DNA of 64,000 bases from assembly GCA_026712905.1 (NCBI GenBank), contig JAPOPM010000038.1, positions 1-64,000 of the forward strand, written 5' to 3'. Positions within the stretch are counted from its first letter, which is position 1. The number at the start of each line of letters is the position of its first letter. The notes under the pieces were generated by a model that saw nothing but the letters and a program-made list of their open reading frames with translations, made no database searches and had not been told where the DNA came from. A program made the translations under genes and the position numbers. Source of the stretch: Deltaproteobacteria bacterium. GTDB lineage: Bacteria > Desulfobacterota > Binatia > UBA9968 > JAJDTQ01. Positions 50,765 to 59,634 of the stretch are shown here, one piece after another.

Positions 50765-53700
50765 TCAAGGATGCTCCGCGGCGACTGCCTCGGGCGGCAT
50801 GGCGCGGTAGCGGAACAACCGCCGGACGATCACCTTCAAGTCATCCAGTATGGCGTAGAGACAGGGGGTGAGGATCAGCGTGAGGACGGTGGCGAACGAC
50901 AGACCCCAGACCACCGAGATGGCCATGGGCGAGAGGAACTTGGCCTGGCCGGTGGCGAAGAAGGCCAGCGGCAGAAGCCCGCCGACCGTGGTGACGGTGG
51001 TGAGCATGACCGGCCTCAGGCGCACGACGCCCGACTGGATGATCGACTCGTACGCCGGCGTGCCGCTTTTCCGGCTGCGGTTGATGAAGTCCACCAGGAT
51101 GAGGGAATCGTTGACCACCACGCCCGCGAGGGCGATGAAGCCCAGGAGGGACATGAAGGTCAGGTTTTCCCCCATGACGAGATGGCCGATCACGACGCCG
51201 CCGAGGGAGAAGGGAATCGCGGCCATGACGATGAACGGCTGTACGAACGACTTGAACAGGGAACCCAGCACGAAATAGATGACGAACAACGTGATCAAGG
51301 AGATTTGCGGCAGGGAACCCAGCGACTCCTCCATCTCCTGCCGCTCGCCCTTGACCACGACGCGCTGGCCCGGGTAGCGGCGGCCGGCGTCGGCGAACTG
51401 CCGCTTCAAGGCGTCCGTAACCTCCAACACCGTGGTTGTCTTCACCTCCACGTCCGCGAAAACGCTCAGCGCCCGCTTCTGGTCGTCCCGGTTGATCTGG
51501 GTCGCGCTGATGCCGGTGCCGATGTCGGCGACGTCACTCAGGAAGACCCGCTCACCGGAGGGCAACGTGAGCTTCATGCGCGACACGGTGTCGACCTGGC
51601 TGCGCTGGTCTCCGGGAAACCGGACGACGATGGGCACGTCCTCGTCGCCGCGCTGGATGCTCGAAGCCTCGACCCCCTGGAAACCCTGCTGCACCTGACG
51701 CGCGATGCTCCTCACATCGAGTCCCAGCGTGCGCCCTTCCGGCTTGAGGCTGATGCGCAGTTCCTCCTTGCCGGCGACCACGTCGTCGCGGATGTCCAAT
51801 ACTCCGGGCAAGGTCGCCAGGAACGCCTTCACCTCATCCGTCAGCCGCCTGAGGCTCGCCAGGTCCTCGCCGATGACCCGGGCCTCGATGTCCGGCCCTC
51901 CGGGTCCGGCCTGGAGACTGAGGAACTGGAGCTTGGTGATGCCCGGTATCCGCTCCATCTTGTCCCGGAGATCCTCGATGACCTCGCCCGAGCCGCGGAC
52001 GCGATCTTCTTGCAACTCCAGGGTGAGTTGCCCCACGTTGCTTCCCCGCACCACGCGGTTCACGTCCAGGAAGGCGGCGCCGACGGTGGTGGATAGGGAC
52101 TTCATCTCGCCGGGTGGCAACCCCAGCACGATCTCCTCTGCCTGAACGGCCACGGCCTCCGTGTCTTCCAGCTTGGCGTTGGCGGAAGTCTCGAAGTTGA
52201 TGAAGAACTGGCTCGATTCGAACTCCTTGAAGAGCACGAAGGGCACCCGATACTGGGCCGCCACCGCCAGCAGCACACTGCCCGCGACGATCACGCTGAC
52301 CGCCACATAACGCCAGCGGACCGCGACTCCGAGGATCGTTTCATAGCCCCCGCGCAGTCTGGCAAGCCACGCGCGCTGGCCGGGCACGTGCATGCGCCGG
52401 AGACCGGTCAGGCGGTCGCGACGGCGCATTCGCGTAAGCCACAGGCGCTCCCCGCGGCGCAGCTTGTTCGCATAGGCCGGCGTGATCACCTCCGAAAGAT
52501 GCGACGGCAGGATGAACAACACCTCGAGCAGCGAGAGCAGCAAGGCGAAGGTCACCACGATGGGGAGCGGCTCCATGAAGAAGCCGATGGTTCCCGGGAT
52601 CAGCAGGAACGGAACGAAAGCCGCGACCGTGGTCATCACGGTGGTGACCACGGGCCAGGCGACCTCGTAGGTGCCCCGGAGCGCCGCCTCCTTGGCGGGC
52701 AGACCCTGCTCCACGTAACGGTACACGTTCTCGGTCACGATGACGGCATCGTCCACCAAGAGGCCGAGGACCAGGATCAGACCGAAGGCGGAGATCATGT
52801 TCAGGCTGTAATCGAAGACCGACATCAGAACCATGCAGCCCAGCACCGCGAACGGAATGCCGAGGGCGGTCAACACGGCGATCCGGCCGCGCACGAACAG
52901 GCACAGCGTGGCCAGCACGATGCTCAGGCCGATGGCGCCGCTCTCGCCCAGAGTACCCAAACGGTTTCGGATGAACACCGAAAAGTCGTTGAAGATCCCG
53001 ATGGAAACGGTTCCCGGCAAGGTGCCGCGGAACTCCGCCACGGAGTCGCGGACGCGTTCCGAGACACTGATGGTATCGCCGCTGTCCTCCTTGATCACCA
53101 CAAGGTTCATCGCCGGCCTGCCGCCGTAACGCGACAACGCCGTGGGGTCTTCGAAGGATTCGCGCACCACGGCCACGTCACCGACCGTGAGGGCATGCCC
53201 GGTGCTGGTGGAGCGGAGAATCATGCGCTCCACATCGGCCACGCCTCCGGCCACCCCCAGGGTCCGCACAAGGATTTCGCCGCGCGCCGTCTTCAGCGCG
53301 CCTCCGGGCACGTTGCGGTTCTGATTGGCCACGGCGGCGCGAATCTCTTCCAGGCTCAACCCGTACTGATCGAGCCGTTCCGGATCGATCTCGATGAGGA
53401 TACGGCTGTCGCGCAAGCCGAAGATCGAGACGGTGGCGACGCCGTCGACGCGCCGGAGCCGATCGCGCACGTCCTTGGCGATCTCCCCCAACTCGCGCTC
53501 GGGGATGTCGCCGCTCAATGCGACGGTGATCACCGGGACGGCGGACAAGACCTCGCTCACCCGGGGCTCCTCGGCCTCCTCCGGTAGTCCGGCGACCTGG
53601 TCCAGGGCGGCGCGCACGTCCCCCAGAGCGCGGCTCATCTCGGTATCCGACTGCATCTGTAGACGGATTTCGGATTGCCCTTCGCGGGAAGTGGACAGCA

Positions 53701-53941
53701 TCTCGTTGACGCCGTCCACGTTGCGGACCCTGTCCTCGATCTTGGCGGTGATGAGCTCCTCCACCTCTTCGGGCGAGGCGCCTCGGTACGTCGTATCGAT
53801 CCGGATCACGCGGCGGGAGAAATCGGGGAACAACTCCCGCTTCATCCCGACAAAGGCGATGACCCCCGAGACGAGGATCAGGAGCACCACCAGGTTGACG
53901 ATGACGGGGTTCCCGATCGAGAACTCGATCACCTTCTTCAT
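50765..53941 (-). CDS. RND-family efflux permease (AcrB/MexF-like)
   Basis: 1058 residues, normal for the family. Twelve membrane helices with a first helix at 11-31 and a second cluster from about 330. The proton-relay Asp pair is in GLLVDDAVIVTENVY near 405. Periplasmic porter and docking parts lie between. Starts MKKVIEFSIGNP. Its start overlaps the adaptor stop by four bases. No outer-membrane factor gene is present, so the pump would use a TolC encoded elsewhere. Closer to MdtB/heavy-metal and multidrug RND pumps than to SecDF; substrate unknown. Confidence 0.93.
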   Translation of the reverse strand: MKKVIEFSIGNPVIVNLVVLLILVSGVIAFVGMKRELFPDFSRRVIRIDTTYRGASPEEVEELITAKIEDRVRNVDGVNEMLSTSREGQSEIRLQMQSDTEMSRALGDVRAALDQVAGLPEEAEEPRVSEVLSAVPVITVALSGDIPERELGEIAKDVRDRLRRVDGVATVSIFGLRDSRILIEIDPERLDQYGLSLEEIRAAVANQNRNVPGGALKTARGEILVRTLGVAGGVADVERMILRSTSTGHALTVGDVAVVRESFEDPTALSRYGGRPAMNLVVIKEDSGDTISVSERVRDSVAEFRGTLPGTVSIGIFNDFSVFIRNRLGTLGESGAIGLSIVLATLCLFVRGRIAVLTALGIPFAVLGCMVLMSVFDYSLNMISAFGLILVLGLLVDDAVIVTENVYRYVEQGLPAKEAALRGTYEVAWPVVTTVMTTVAAFVPFLLIPGTIGFFMEPLPIVVTFALLLSLLEVLFILPSHLSEVITPAYANKLRRGERLWLTRMRRRDRLTGLRRMHVPGQRAWLARLRGGYETILGVAVRWRYVAVSVIVAGSVLLAVAAQYRVPFVLFKEFESSQFFINFETSANAKLEDTEAVAVQAEEIVLGLPPGEMKSLSTTVGAAFLDVNRVVRGSNVGQLTLELQEDRVRGSGEVIEDLRDKMERIPGITKLQFLSLQAGPGGPDIEARVIGEDLASLRRLTDEVKAFLATLPGVLDIRDDVVAGKEELRISLKPEGRTLGLDVRSIARQVQQGFQGVEASSIQRGDEDVPIVVRFPGDQRSQVDTVSRMKLTLPSGERVFLSDVADIGTGISATQINRDDQKRALSVFADVEVKTTTVLEVTDALKRQFADAGRRYPGQRVVVKGERQEMEESLGSLPQISLITLFVIYFVLGSLFKSFVQPFIVMAAIPFSLGGVVIGHLVMGENLTFMSLLGFIALAGVVVNDSLILVDFINRSRKSGTPAYESIIQSGVVRLRPVMLTTVTTVGGLLPLAFFATGQAKFLSPMAISVVWGLSFATVLTLILTPCLYAILDDLKVIVRRLFRYRAMPPEAVAAEHP

Positions 53942-55188
53942 GAGGAAAGATCCCGGCGCGTGACCACGCGAATGCGCGCGCCGTCCAGCAGCAGGCGCTG
54001 CCCGGCGGTGATGAGTAGGTCTCCGGGCTCAAGGCCCCCGGCGATCATGTAGCGTGCGCCGAAACGCCCGGCGATGCGCACCGCGCGCCGCGCCGCGCGG
54101 CCGGAATCGGTATCCACCACGAAGACGGTGGCCTTGTCGCCCTCGAAGAGCACGCTTTCCCGCGGGATCAGGATGGCCCCCGGATAGCCGCGGACCGGAA
54201 TCCTGGCCCGCGCGAACATCCCGGGAAGAAGCCGGCGTCCCTCGTTGGACAGGAAGATCTCCACCGGGAAGGAGCGGGTGCCCGGGTCGGCGCGCGGACC
54301 GATGTTGGTCACCTGTCCGGTGAATTCCCGCTCCATGCCGGTCACCCGCACGCTCGCCGCCACCCGCGATTTGATCTGTCGAATATCGGAGGCCGGGATG
54401 CGCACGTCGAGTTTCACCGTCTCCACGTCGGCCAGTTGAAAGAGCACCTGGCCCAGCGCGACCCGCTCTCCCAGAGTGATGCTCTTGCGCGCGATGATGC
54501 CGGCATAGGGCGCGCGGATCTCGGTGTCGCGCAACGTCTCCCGCGCCTGTTCCAATTGCACGCCGGCGAGGTCGAGGTCGGCCTGGGCGATGGCGTACAG
54601 GGCTTCCGCCTGGTGCTGTCCACTCCTGGCCGACTCCAGTTCCTCCTCGATGCGCCGCCAGGAAAGCTCCTGCCGCTCGACTTCCTGGCTGGACACGAGC
54701 TCCTTCTCGCGCAGCTTGAGGAGGCGGTCGTGCTCCGCCTGCGCAAGCCGGAGCTGTTCCGCGTTGAGGCGCACCAAGTTCCGTTGTCTCTCGATGTCCA
54801 CCGAGGCCTTGCGCCGCCGCGCCGTGGCCGCGGACACCTGGGCCGCGGCCTTCCGTAACGAGATCTCGTAGTCCCGGTGATCCACCTTGGCCAGCAGATC
54901 GCCGGTCGCCACCTCGCTGCCCAGATCCACGTCCGCCGGGATCTCGACGATGCGGCCGGCAACCTCGGCGCTGACCGGCCCTTCGCGCACCGCCGCGATG
55001 CTTCCCAAGGCCTCGATCCGGTGCATGAAGTCGGCCGCCGCCACCGCGGCCACCTCCACGGGTACGGGCACCGCTACGGGCTGGACCGGCGGCTTTTCTT
55101 CCACGTCCTGGATCACGTACACGCCCACCGCGGTCACCGCGCTCAGCAGCAGGATCAACAACACGGATACGGCGATGCGGACTCTCAC
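53938..55188 (-). CDS. RND efflux periplasmic adaptor (HlyD/AcrA-type)
   Basis: 416 residues. N-terminal membrane anchor (about 5-25), then a biotinyl-lipoyl half (IAAVREGPVSAEVAGRIVEI near 64, GDLLAKVD near 95), a coiled-coil hairpin (about 105-205) and the beta-barrel part (RAPYAGIIARKSITLGERV near 225). It bridges the inner-membrane permease and the outer-membrane channel. Start overlaps the TetR stop by four bases and stop overlaps the permease start by four. Confidence 0.92.
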   Translation of the reverse strand: MRVRIAVSVLLILLLSAVTAVGVYVIQDVEEKPPVQPVAVPVPVEVAAVAAADFMHRIEALGSIAAVREGPVSAEVAGRIVEIPADVDLGSEVATGDLLAKVDHRDYEISLRKAAAQVSAATARRRKASVDIERQRNLVRLNAEQLRLAQAEHDRLLKLREKELVSSQEVERQELSWRRIEEELESARSGQHQAEALYAIAQADLDLAGVQLEQARETLRDTEIRAPYAGIIARKSITLGERVALGQVLFQLADVETVKLDVRIPASDIRQIKSRVAASVRVTGMEREFTGQVTNIGPRADPGTRSFPVEIFLSNEGRRLLPGMFARARIPVRGYPGAILIPRESVLFEGDKATVFVVDTDSGRAARRAVRIAGRFGARYMIAGGLEPGDLLITAGQRLLLDGARIRVVTRRDLSS

Positions 55189-55784
55189 GAAAGGCTCCTC
55201 AGGACCGTCCGCGTCAGCGATTCGGTCATCTCGTCGAGGTCGAAGGCCTCCTGGTCATAGAGCCAGTGGAGCGCCAGGCCGTCGACGCAGGCGAGAATGT
55301 GCTCGGCCGCCAGCCGGGGCTGCTCGCAACGGAAGAATCCGCCGGCCACGCCCGCCTCGACCACACGGGTCAGGTCGTCGATGGACGACCGGTAGGCCTC
55401 GCGCAACTGCATGCGCAGGAGGTTCTGCTGCTCGGGCCGGCCGGCCTCGGCCCAGACGTCGCAAAAGACGTAGAAGAAGGGCTGCCATTCCCGGAAGCTC
55501 GCCAGGGCCGCGGCCAGGAAATGGGCCAGGATCTCGGGAGGCTCCTCGATGCCCTTGAGCTTCTCGCCGTAGTACTCCTTGAGCTTGCCCAGCATGTGGC
55601 CGTGGAGGGACTGAAGCAGTTGCGGCTTGCTCGTGAAATACTCGTAGATGGTGCCCTTGCCGATCTGCGCGGCGGCGGCCACTTCCTCCATCTTGGCGCG
55701 ATGGAAGCCCTTGCTGGCGAAAACGGCCATGGCCGCTTCCAGGATCTCCGCGCGCTTGCGCTCCTTGTCGACAACGATAGGCAT
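55185..55784 (-). CDS. TetR/AcrR-family repressor of the RND operon
   Basis: 199 residues. N-terminal helix-turn-helix (about 12-55) with ILEAAMAVFASKGFHRAKM and GKGTIYEYFTSKPQLL, the usual TetR pattern. The C-terminal ligand-binding part is helical. First gene of the operon with adaptor and permease. A perfect-arm palindrome lies between its -10 box and its start, so it most likely represses its own operon until a ligand binds. Confidence 0.93.
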   Translation of the reverse strand: MPIVVDKERKRAEILEAAMAVFASKGFHRAKMEEVAAAAQIGKGTIYEYFTSKPQLLQSLHGHMLGKLKEYYGEKLKGIEEPPEILAHFLAAALASFREWQPFFYVFCDVWAEAGRPEQQNLLRMQLREAYRSSIDDLTRVVEAGVAGGFFRCEQPRLAAEHILACVDGLALHWLYDQEAFDLDEMTESLTRTVLRSLS

Positions 55785-55793
55785 ATCTCAATA

Positions 55794-55811
55794 TGACCGG
55801 CCAGCCGGTCA
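55794..55811. promoter_or_regulatory. TetR operator palindrome
   Basis: TGACCGGC-CA-GCCGGTCA, 8-base arms around two bases, placed just downstream of the -10 box (55819-55824) and before the TetR start (55784). It would cover the transcription start, a repression position. Confidence 0.7.
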
Positions 55812-55818
55812 ATTAAAA

Positions 55819-55846
55819 ATTATAGTACCAGCCGCACCCAAGTCAA
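55819..55846 (-). promoter_or_regulatory. Strong promoter of the tetR-RND operon
   Basis: Minus-strand -35 TTGACT (55841-55846) and perfect -10 TATAAT (55819-55824) with 16 bases between. Confidence 0.75.
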
Positions 55847-55905
55847 TAGGGCAAGTCAACCTTTCGGCGAATTGCTCGGGAACCGCTGAAACGCGGTGAA
55901 CCGAC

Positions 55906-56766
55906 TCAGCGGTCGTCGCCGGCGCCGTCCTCGTCGGGCGAGCGCCGGTCCCCCTCGGGGACGATCAGGAGTTGGCGGAAGGCGCCCTCGCCTTGGCTCT
56001 TGGTGGTGAGCCAAGGGTCGTCCTTGAGCGCCATGTGCACGACACGCCGGTCGCGCGCGTTGAGAGCGTCGATGCTCTGGGGCTTGCGGCTGCGTTTGGC
56101 CTTCTCGCCCAGACGGAGGGCCATGTCCTCCAGGGAGCGGATACGCCGGCCACGGTAGTCTTCGGTGTCGACGATGGGCTGCGCGCCGTCCGCCCCGACC
56201 TTCTCCGCGACGATGCGGCTCACGATGTGCTGCAGCGCTTCCAGGGTCTGACCGCGGCGACCGATCAGCAGCGCGCCGCTGTCACCCTGGATGTCGAGGA
56301 CGACTTCCGCGGGACCGTGCCCCGGCTTGACCACGACCTTGGAATCGATGCCCATCAGTCGCAGTATCTCGGTGAGCACCTCGACACCGATCTTCCGGAC
56401 CTCCGCCACGCTCTCTTCGACATCCGCGGACAGCTCTTCCGCGGGTTCATCCGGCACGGGCGAATCGCCGGCTTCGTCCACGACGGGGGTGTCGCGCACG
56501 TCCACCTCGGCCGCCGCTTCGGCGGGTTCGCTCTCCCGGGCCTCATCTTCGGAACCCCCATCGGACGCCGCCTCGTCGACCACGGCTGTCACCGAGGTCC
56601 GTATGGTGGCGCGGACACGTGCGTTCTGGCGCCCGAAGCCGAGCAGCCCGGCCTTCTCATCCGCCAGAATGTCGAGGGACACCTCGTCCCGTTCGACTCC
56701 CAACAAGCTCAGCGCCTTGCCGATGGCCTCGTCAAGAGTCTCGCCTTCCGTTTCCACTTGCTTCAT
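55906..56766 (-). CDS. khpB: KhpB/Jag RNA-binding protein
   Basis: 286 residues from ATG 56766. Jag N-terminal domain at 1-50 (EGETLDEAIGKALSLLG, LGFGRQNARV), an acidic disordered linker (about 65-125, Glu/Asp/Ala-rich), a KH domain (about 130-205, LLIGRRGQTLEALQHI) and an R3H domain with RRVVH near 253. Binds RNA and is coupled to cell envelope and ribosome roles in other bacteria. The order rpmH-rnpA-yidD-yidC-jag is the classical one. Also known as SpoIIIJ-associated protein. Confidence 0.93.
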   Translation of the reverse strand: MKQVETEGETLDEAIGKALSLLGVERDEVSLDILADEKAGLLGFGRQNARVRATIRTSVTAVVDEAASDGGSEDEARESEPAEAAAEVDVRDTPVVDEAGDSPVPDEPAEELSADVEESVAEVRKIGVEVLTEILRLMGIDSKVVVKPGHGPAEVVLDIQGDSGALLIGRRGQTLEALQHIVSRIVAEKVGADGAQPIVDTEDYRGRRIRSLEDMALRLGEKAKRSRKPQSIDALNARDRRVVHMALKDDPWLTTKSQGEGAFRQLLIVPEGDRRSPDEDGAGDDR

Positions 56767-56822
56767 CACAAGCCTCTCCTCCACGGGGCGCGACAGCCTT
56801 CGGGACTGCCGCCACGGGGCTG

Positions 56823-58565
56823 TCAGCGCTCTTTGCGGTTGATCATGTACTGCTGAAGGATGCTCAGCAGGTTGTTGACGAACCAGTAGATGGTGAGCCC
56901 CGACGGGAAGCTCACGAATATCACGGTGAATATCAGCGGCATCAGCATCATCATGCGCCGCTGGTTGGGATCGCCGACGGCCGGCGACATCCACTGCTGG
57001 ATGAACATGCTCGCGCCCATGAGCAGCACCAGCACCGGTATGCCCGCGTCGAACCCGAACAGGGAGAACGGCAGCGACTCCCAGTCGGGACGGGACAGGT
57101 CCTTGATCCACAGGAAGCTCGCGTGCCGCAACTCGATGGGCGTCAACAAGGCGTTGTAGAAGCCGATGAAGAAGGGGAACTGCAGGAGCATCGGCAGACA
57201 GCCTCCCAGCGGGTTCACCTTGTTCCGCTTGTAGAGGTCCATCATCTCCTTGTTGAGCCGCGTCTTGTCTTCCCCGAACTTGTCCTTGAGACGCTGCATT
57301 TGCGGCTGGAGCTTCTGCATGCGCTTCATGGAGACGAAGCTCTTCTGCGTCAGCGGCCACAGCAGCAGCTTGATGATGAGCGTGAGCAGGATAATGTCGA
57401 GACCGTAGTTCCCGGTATAGGTCTGGAAGAAGTGCAGCGCCTGCAGCATCGGCACCGAGATGAAGCCGAAGTAGCCGAAGTCGATGGACTCATCGAGACC
57501 GCGCCGGAAGGACTTGAGCAGGTTGAGAACCTTGGGCCCCATGAAGAGCTGGTAGCGGGCGGTGCCCGGCGCACCCGGATTGCCGGGAGTGCGGATCTCG
57601 AGGGCGAAGACCGTGTCCGAATAGTCCGCCACCGAGAACCACCCGGACATGTCCTCGCGCCGTTCCGGCGAGAGATTGTTGACCACGGTCGCGGCCGTTT
57701 CCACGCCCTCCGGCGGCAGGAACGCGCTGACGAAGTACGTTTGGCCGAAACCGACCCAGGAAAGCGCGCCGTCCAGCTTGAGCGGGGTCTTGTTGTCGAT
57801 CTCGGACGGACGCAGGAGATCGCCGCCGCGCAACGCGATGACGCCCTCGAACCTGGCGTCCCTGTTGATTCCCTTGCTCTGGCCGTGAGTCGTGAAGAGA
57901 AGGCCCGGCGCCTGAGGTGACCCTTCCATCGATACGGCGACGTCCACGGCATAGCTGGAACCGCTGAAGGTAAACTGCTTCACCACGCGGCGCCCCGCCG
58001 GCGTCACGCCCGAGAAGGTGAGGCCGGCGCTATCGCTCTCTCCCAGCCTGAGGTCCGTGCTATGGACGTCGTACACGATGCCCTGGTCCGTCCCCGACCG
58101 CGTGCCGCGCACGCGCAGCCCCAGCGGGTACTCCATGCCGGGGAGGTGGGAAACCATCTCGATCAACGGGCTGTTTTCGTCGATCTCGTGACGGTAGCGC
58201 TTCAACCGGAAGCTCGTCAGCCGGGCTCCCTGGCTGGTGAAGCGTGCGATGTAGTCGGGGGTCTCCACCGTCACTTCCCTTACGGAAGGGCGCGGCGCCG
58301 GTTCAACGGGAACCGTGCCCGGCAGCGGGGTCGCTTCCGGCAAAGGAGTTGTCCCCGGCAGAGGGGTTGTCGCCGGCAATGGCGCCTGCTCGGCCAACGG
58401 GACCAGCCCCGGAACCAGGTTCGGGGCTGCCTGCTCCTGGCGGGGTTGGGTCGCGGTTTCCCGCGCCGGCGGCTCGGCCGGCGGATAGAACCGCCTCATG
58501 TACTCCTGGTAGAGGATGATGATGAGGATCGAGATGATGACCGCGATGAAAGCTCGTTTTTCCAT
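56823..58565 (-). CDS. yidC: Membrane protein insertase YidC (Gram-negative long form)
   Basis: 580 residues. N-terminal membrane anchor (about 4-22), a Pro/Thr-rich linker, a large periplasmic beta domain (about 75-340) and the conserved insertase core from about 380 (GNYGLDIILLTLIIKLLLWPLTQKS region). It inserts membrane proteins with or without Sec. The linker repeats the unit TPLPGTTPLPEATPLPG several times, a run of near-identical heptads at about 55-75. Confidence 0.96.
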   Translation of the reverse strand: MEKRAFIAVIISILIIILYQEYMRRFYPPAEPPARETATQPRQEQAAPNLVPGLVPLAEQAPLPATTPLPGTTPLPEATPLPGTVPVEPAPRPSVREVTVETPDYIARFTSQGARLTSFRLKRYRHEIDENSPLIEMVSHLPGMEYPLGLRVRGTRSGTDQGIVYDVHSTDLRLGESDSAGLTFSGVTPAGRRVVKQFTFSGSSYAVDVAVSMEGSPQAPGLLFTTHGQSKGINRDARFEGVIALRGGDLLRPSEIDNKTPLKLDGALSWVGFGQTYFVSAFLPPEGVETAATVVNNLSPERREDMSGWFSVADYSDTVFALEIRTPGNPGAPGTARYQLFMGPKVLNLLKSFRRGLDESIDFGYFGFISVPMLQALHFFQTYTGNYGLDIILLTLIIKLLLWPLTQKSFVSMKRMQKLQPQMQRLKDKFGEDKTRLNKEMMDLYKRNKVNPLGGCLPMLLQFPFFIGFYNALLTPIELRHASFLWIKDLSRPDWESLPFSLFGFDAGIPVLVLLMGASMFIQQWMSPAVGDPNQRRMMMLMPLIFTVIFVSFPSGLTIYWFVNNLLSILQQYMINRKER

Positions 58566-58571
58566 GAACGC

Positions 58572-58793
58572 TTACGGTACCGGGTCATAGCCGCCGGCAT
58601 GGAGCGGGTGGCAGCGCAGTATCCTCAAGGCGCCGAGCCAGAGGCCCCTGACGACGCCGTGACGGTCCACTGCCTGCAACGTGTAGGCGGAGCAGGTGGG
58701 GAAGAAGCGGCAGCACGGCGGCAGCAACGGCGAGAGAAGCCGCTGGTAGCCCCTGATGCAGACGCGCACGGCGGCGCGGGCGATGGTCGTCAT
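58572..58793 (-). CDS. yidD: Membrane protein insertion efficiency factor YidD
   Basis: 73 residues. Conserved [20 protein letters not shown] near 18-37 and [16 protein letters not shown] near 50, with the Cys cluster of YidD. Acts near YidC. Six bases separate it from yidC. Confidence 0.95.
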   Translation of the reverse strand: MTTIARAAVRVCIRGYQRLLSPLLPPCCRFFPTCSAYTLQAVDRHGVVRGLWLGALRILRCHPLHAGGYDPVP

Positions 58794-58798
58794 CCCTC

Positions 58799-59155
58799 TT
58801 ACCGGGTGTTCGGCTTCGGACCGATCACCTTGCGGAGCTCGGCGGTCACCGCCATGTAGCTCATGTCTCCCGCGCCCTTGCGCGCGATCACCACGGTGTC
58901 CTGATCCGGGCGAAAGTTCTCTTGCCCGCGGCGGAAGAACTCGCGCAGCATGCGCTTCACGCGGTTGCGAACCACCGCGTTTCCCACCTTCGAGCTGACC
59001 GTGACCCCCAGCCGTTTGCCCAGATGGTCGTTGTCTCTACGGATGATGATGAAGTGCGGCGTGAAGAACTTCCGGCCCCTGCGACCCAGCAGCAGGAAGT
59101 CGGAACGTCTGGTCAGGCGGGCTTCCTTCGGGAAACTCTCCCGCACACGGGACAA
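58799..59155 (-). CDS. rnpA: Ribonuclease P protein component
   Basis: 118 residues. Starts with basic [15 protein letters not shown] and has the RNR motif [13 protein letters not shown] near 62. Binds the RNase P RNA and helps process tRNA 5' ends. Nine bases follow the rpmH stop. Confidence 0.95.
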   Translation of the reverse strand: MSRVRESFPKEARLTRRSDFLLLGRRGRKFFTPHFIIIRRDNDHLGKRLGVTVSSKVGNAVVRNRVKRMLREFFRRGQENFRPDQDTVVIARKGAGDMSYMAVTAELRKVIGPKPNTR

Positions 59156-59164
59156 CGGGCCGTC

Positions 59165-59326
59165 CTAGGAGCGAGGACCCTTGGGTGGGATGACGACGGT
59201 CAACCGCTTCCTTCCCTTGGCTCGCCGGCGCCTCAGGACATTCCGCCCGCCAGGGGTTTCCATTCGTGCAAAAAACCCGTGGGTTCTTTTGCGCCTCAGA
59301 TTGCTCGGTTGATACGTCCGTTTCAT
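59165..59326 (-). CDS. rpmH: Ribosomal protein L34
   Basis: 53 residues from ATG 59326, beginning [18 protein letters not shown], the strict start of L34. Somewhat longer than the usual 44-46 owing to a C-terminal tail ([10 protein letters not shown]). AAGGTG upstream is the ribosome site. First gene of the rpmH-rnpA-yidD-yidC-khpB cluster. Confidence 0.97.
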   Translation of the reverse strand: MKRTYQPSNLRRKRTHGFFARMETPGGRNVLRRRRAKGRKRLTVVIPPKGPRS

Positions 59327-59445
59327 TTCCGCACCTTCATTCGTCAGTGTCCCTATTTCTGGCATACAGGGGTGGGCTTGTCAATTTGCCGCGGCCGGGA
59401 ACTCCACAACATGGAGCCCTGCGCGTCCCGGTACACCATCGCGTG

Positions 59446-59634
59446 CTAGTGTCCTGCGTCACAAATAGCTTGATGAATCCGCGGGTCCTTTTCGCCGTCG
59501 GCTGCGTTACGTCACCCCGGGCCTTGACCCGGGGTCTTCCTCGCGTGGTGCCCGCCACTGCTCGTCATCGCGCCTTGCCGACGACAAAAATGCCCTCGCG
59601 GATTCATCAAGCTATTTGTGACGCAGGACACTAG
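59446..59634. mobile_element. MITE-like element with long inverted repeats, TA target duplication
   Basis: Inverted arms 59446-59483 and 59597-59634 (38 bases) are exact reverse complements including the outer CTAG on both sides. Reading the target as CTAG with TA duplicated (59447-59448 and 59632-59633) gives a 183-bp element, 59449-59631, starting GTGTCCTGCGTCACAAAT. Removing it restores a single CTAG, as is known for IS630/Tc1-mariner insertions. Inner sequence continues the symmetry imperfectly and contains a central CCCCGGGCCTTGACCCGGGG palindrome. It encodes no protein. It ends at the gpsA stop codon. Nothing else is recognised in 59327-59445. Confidence 0.75.
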
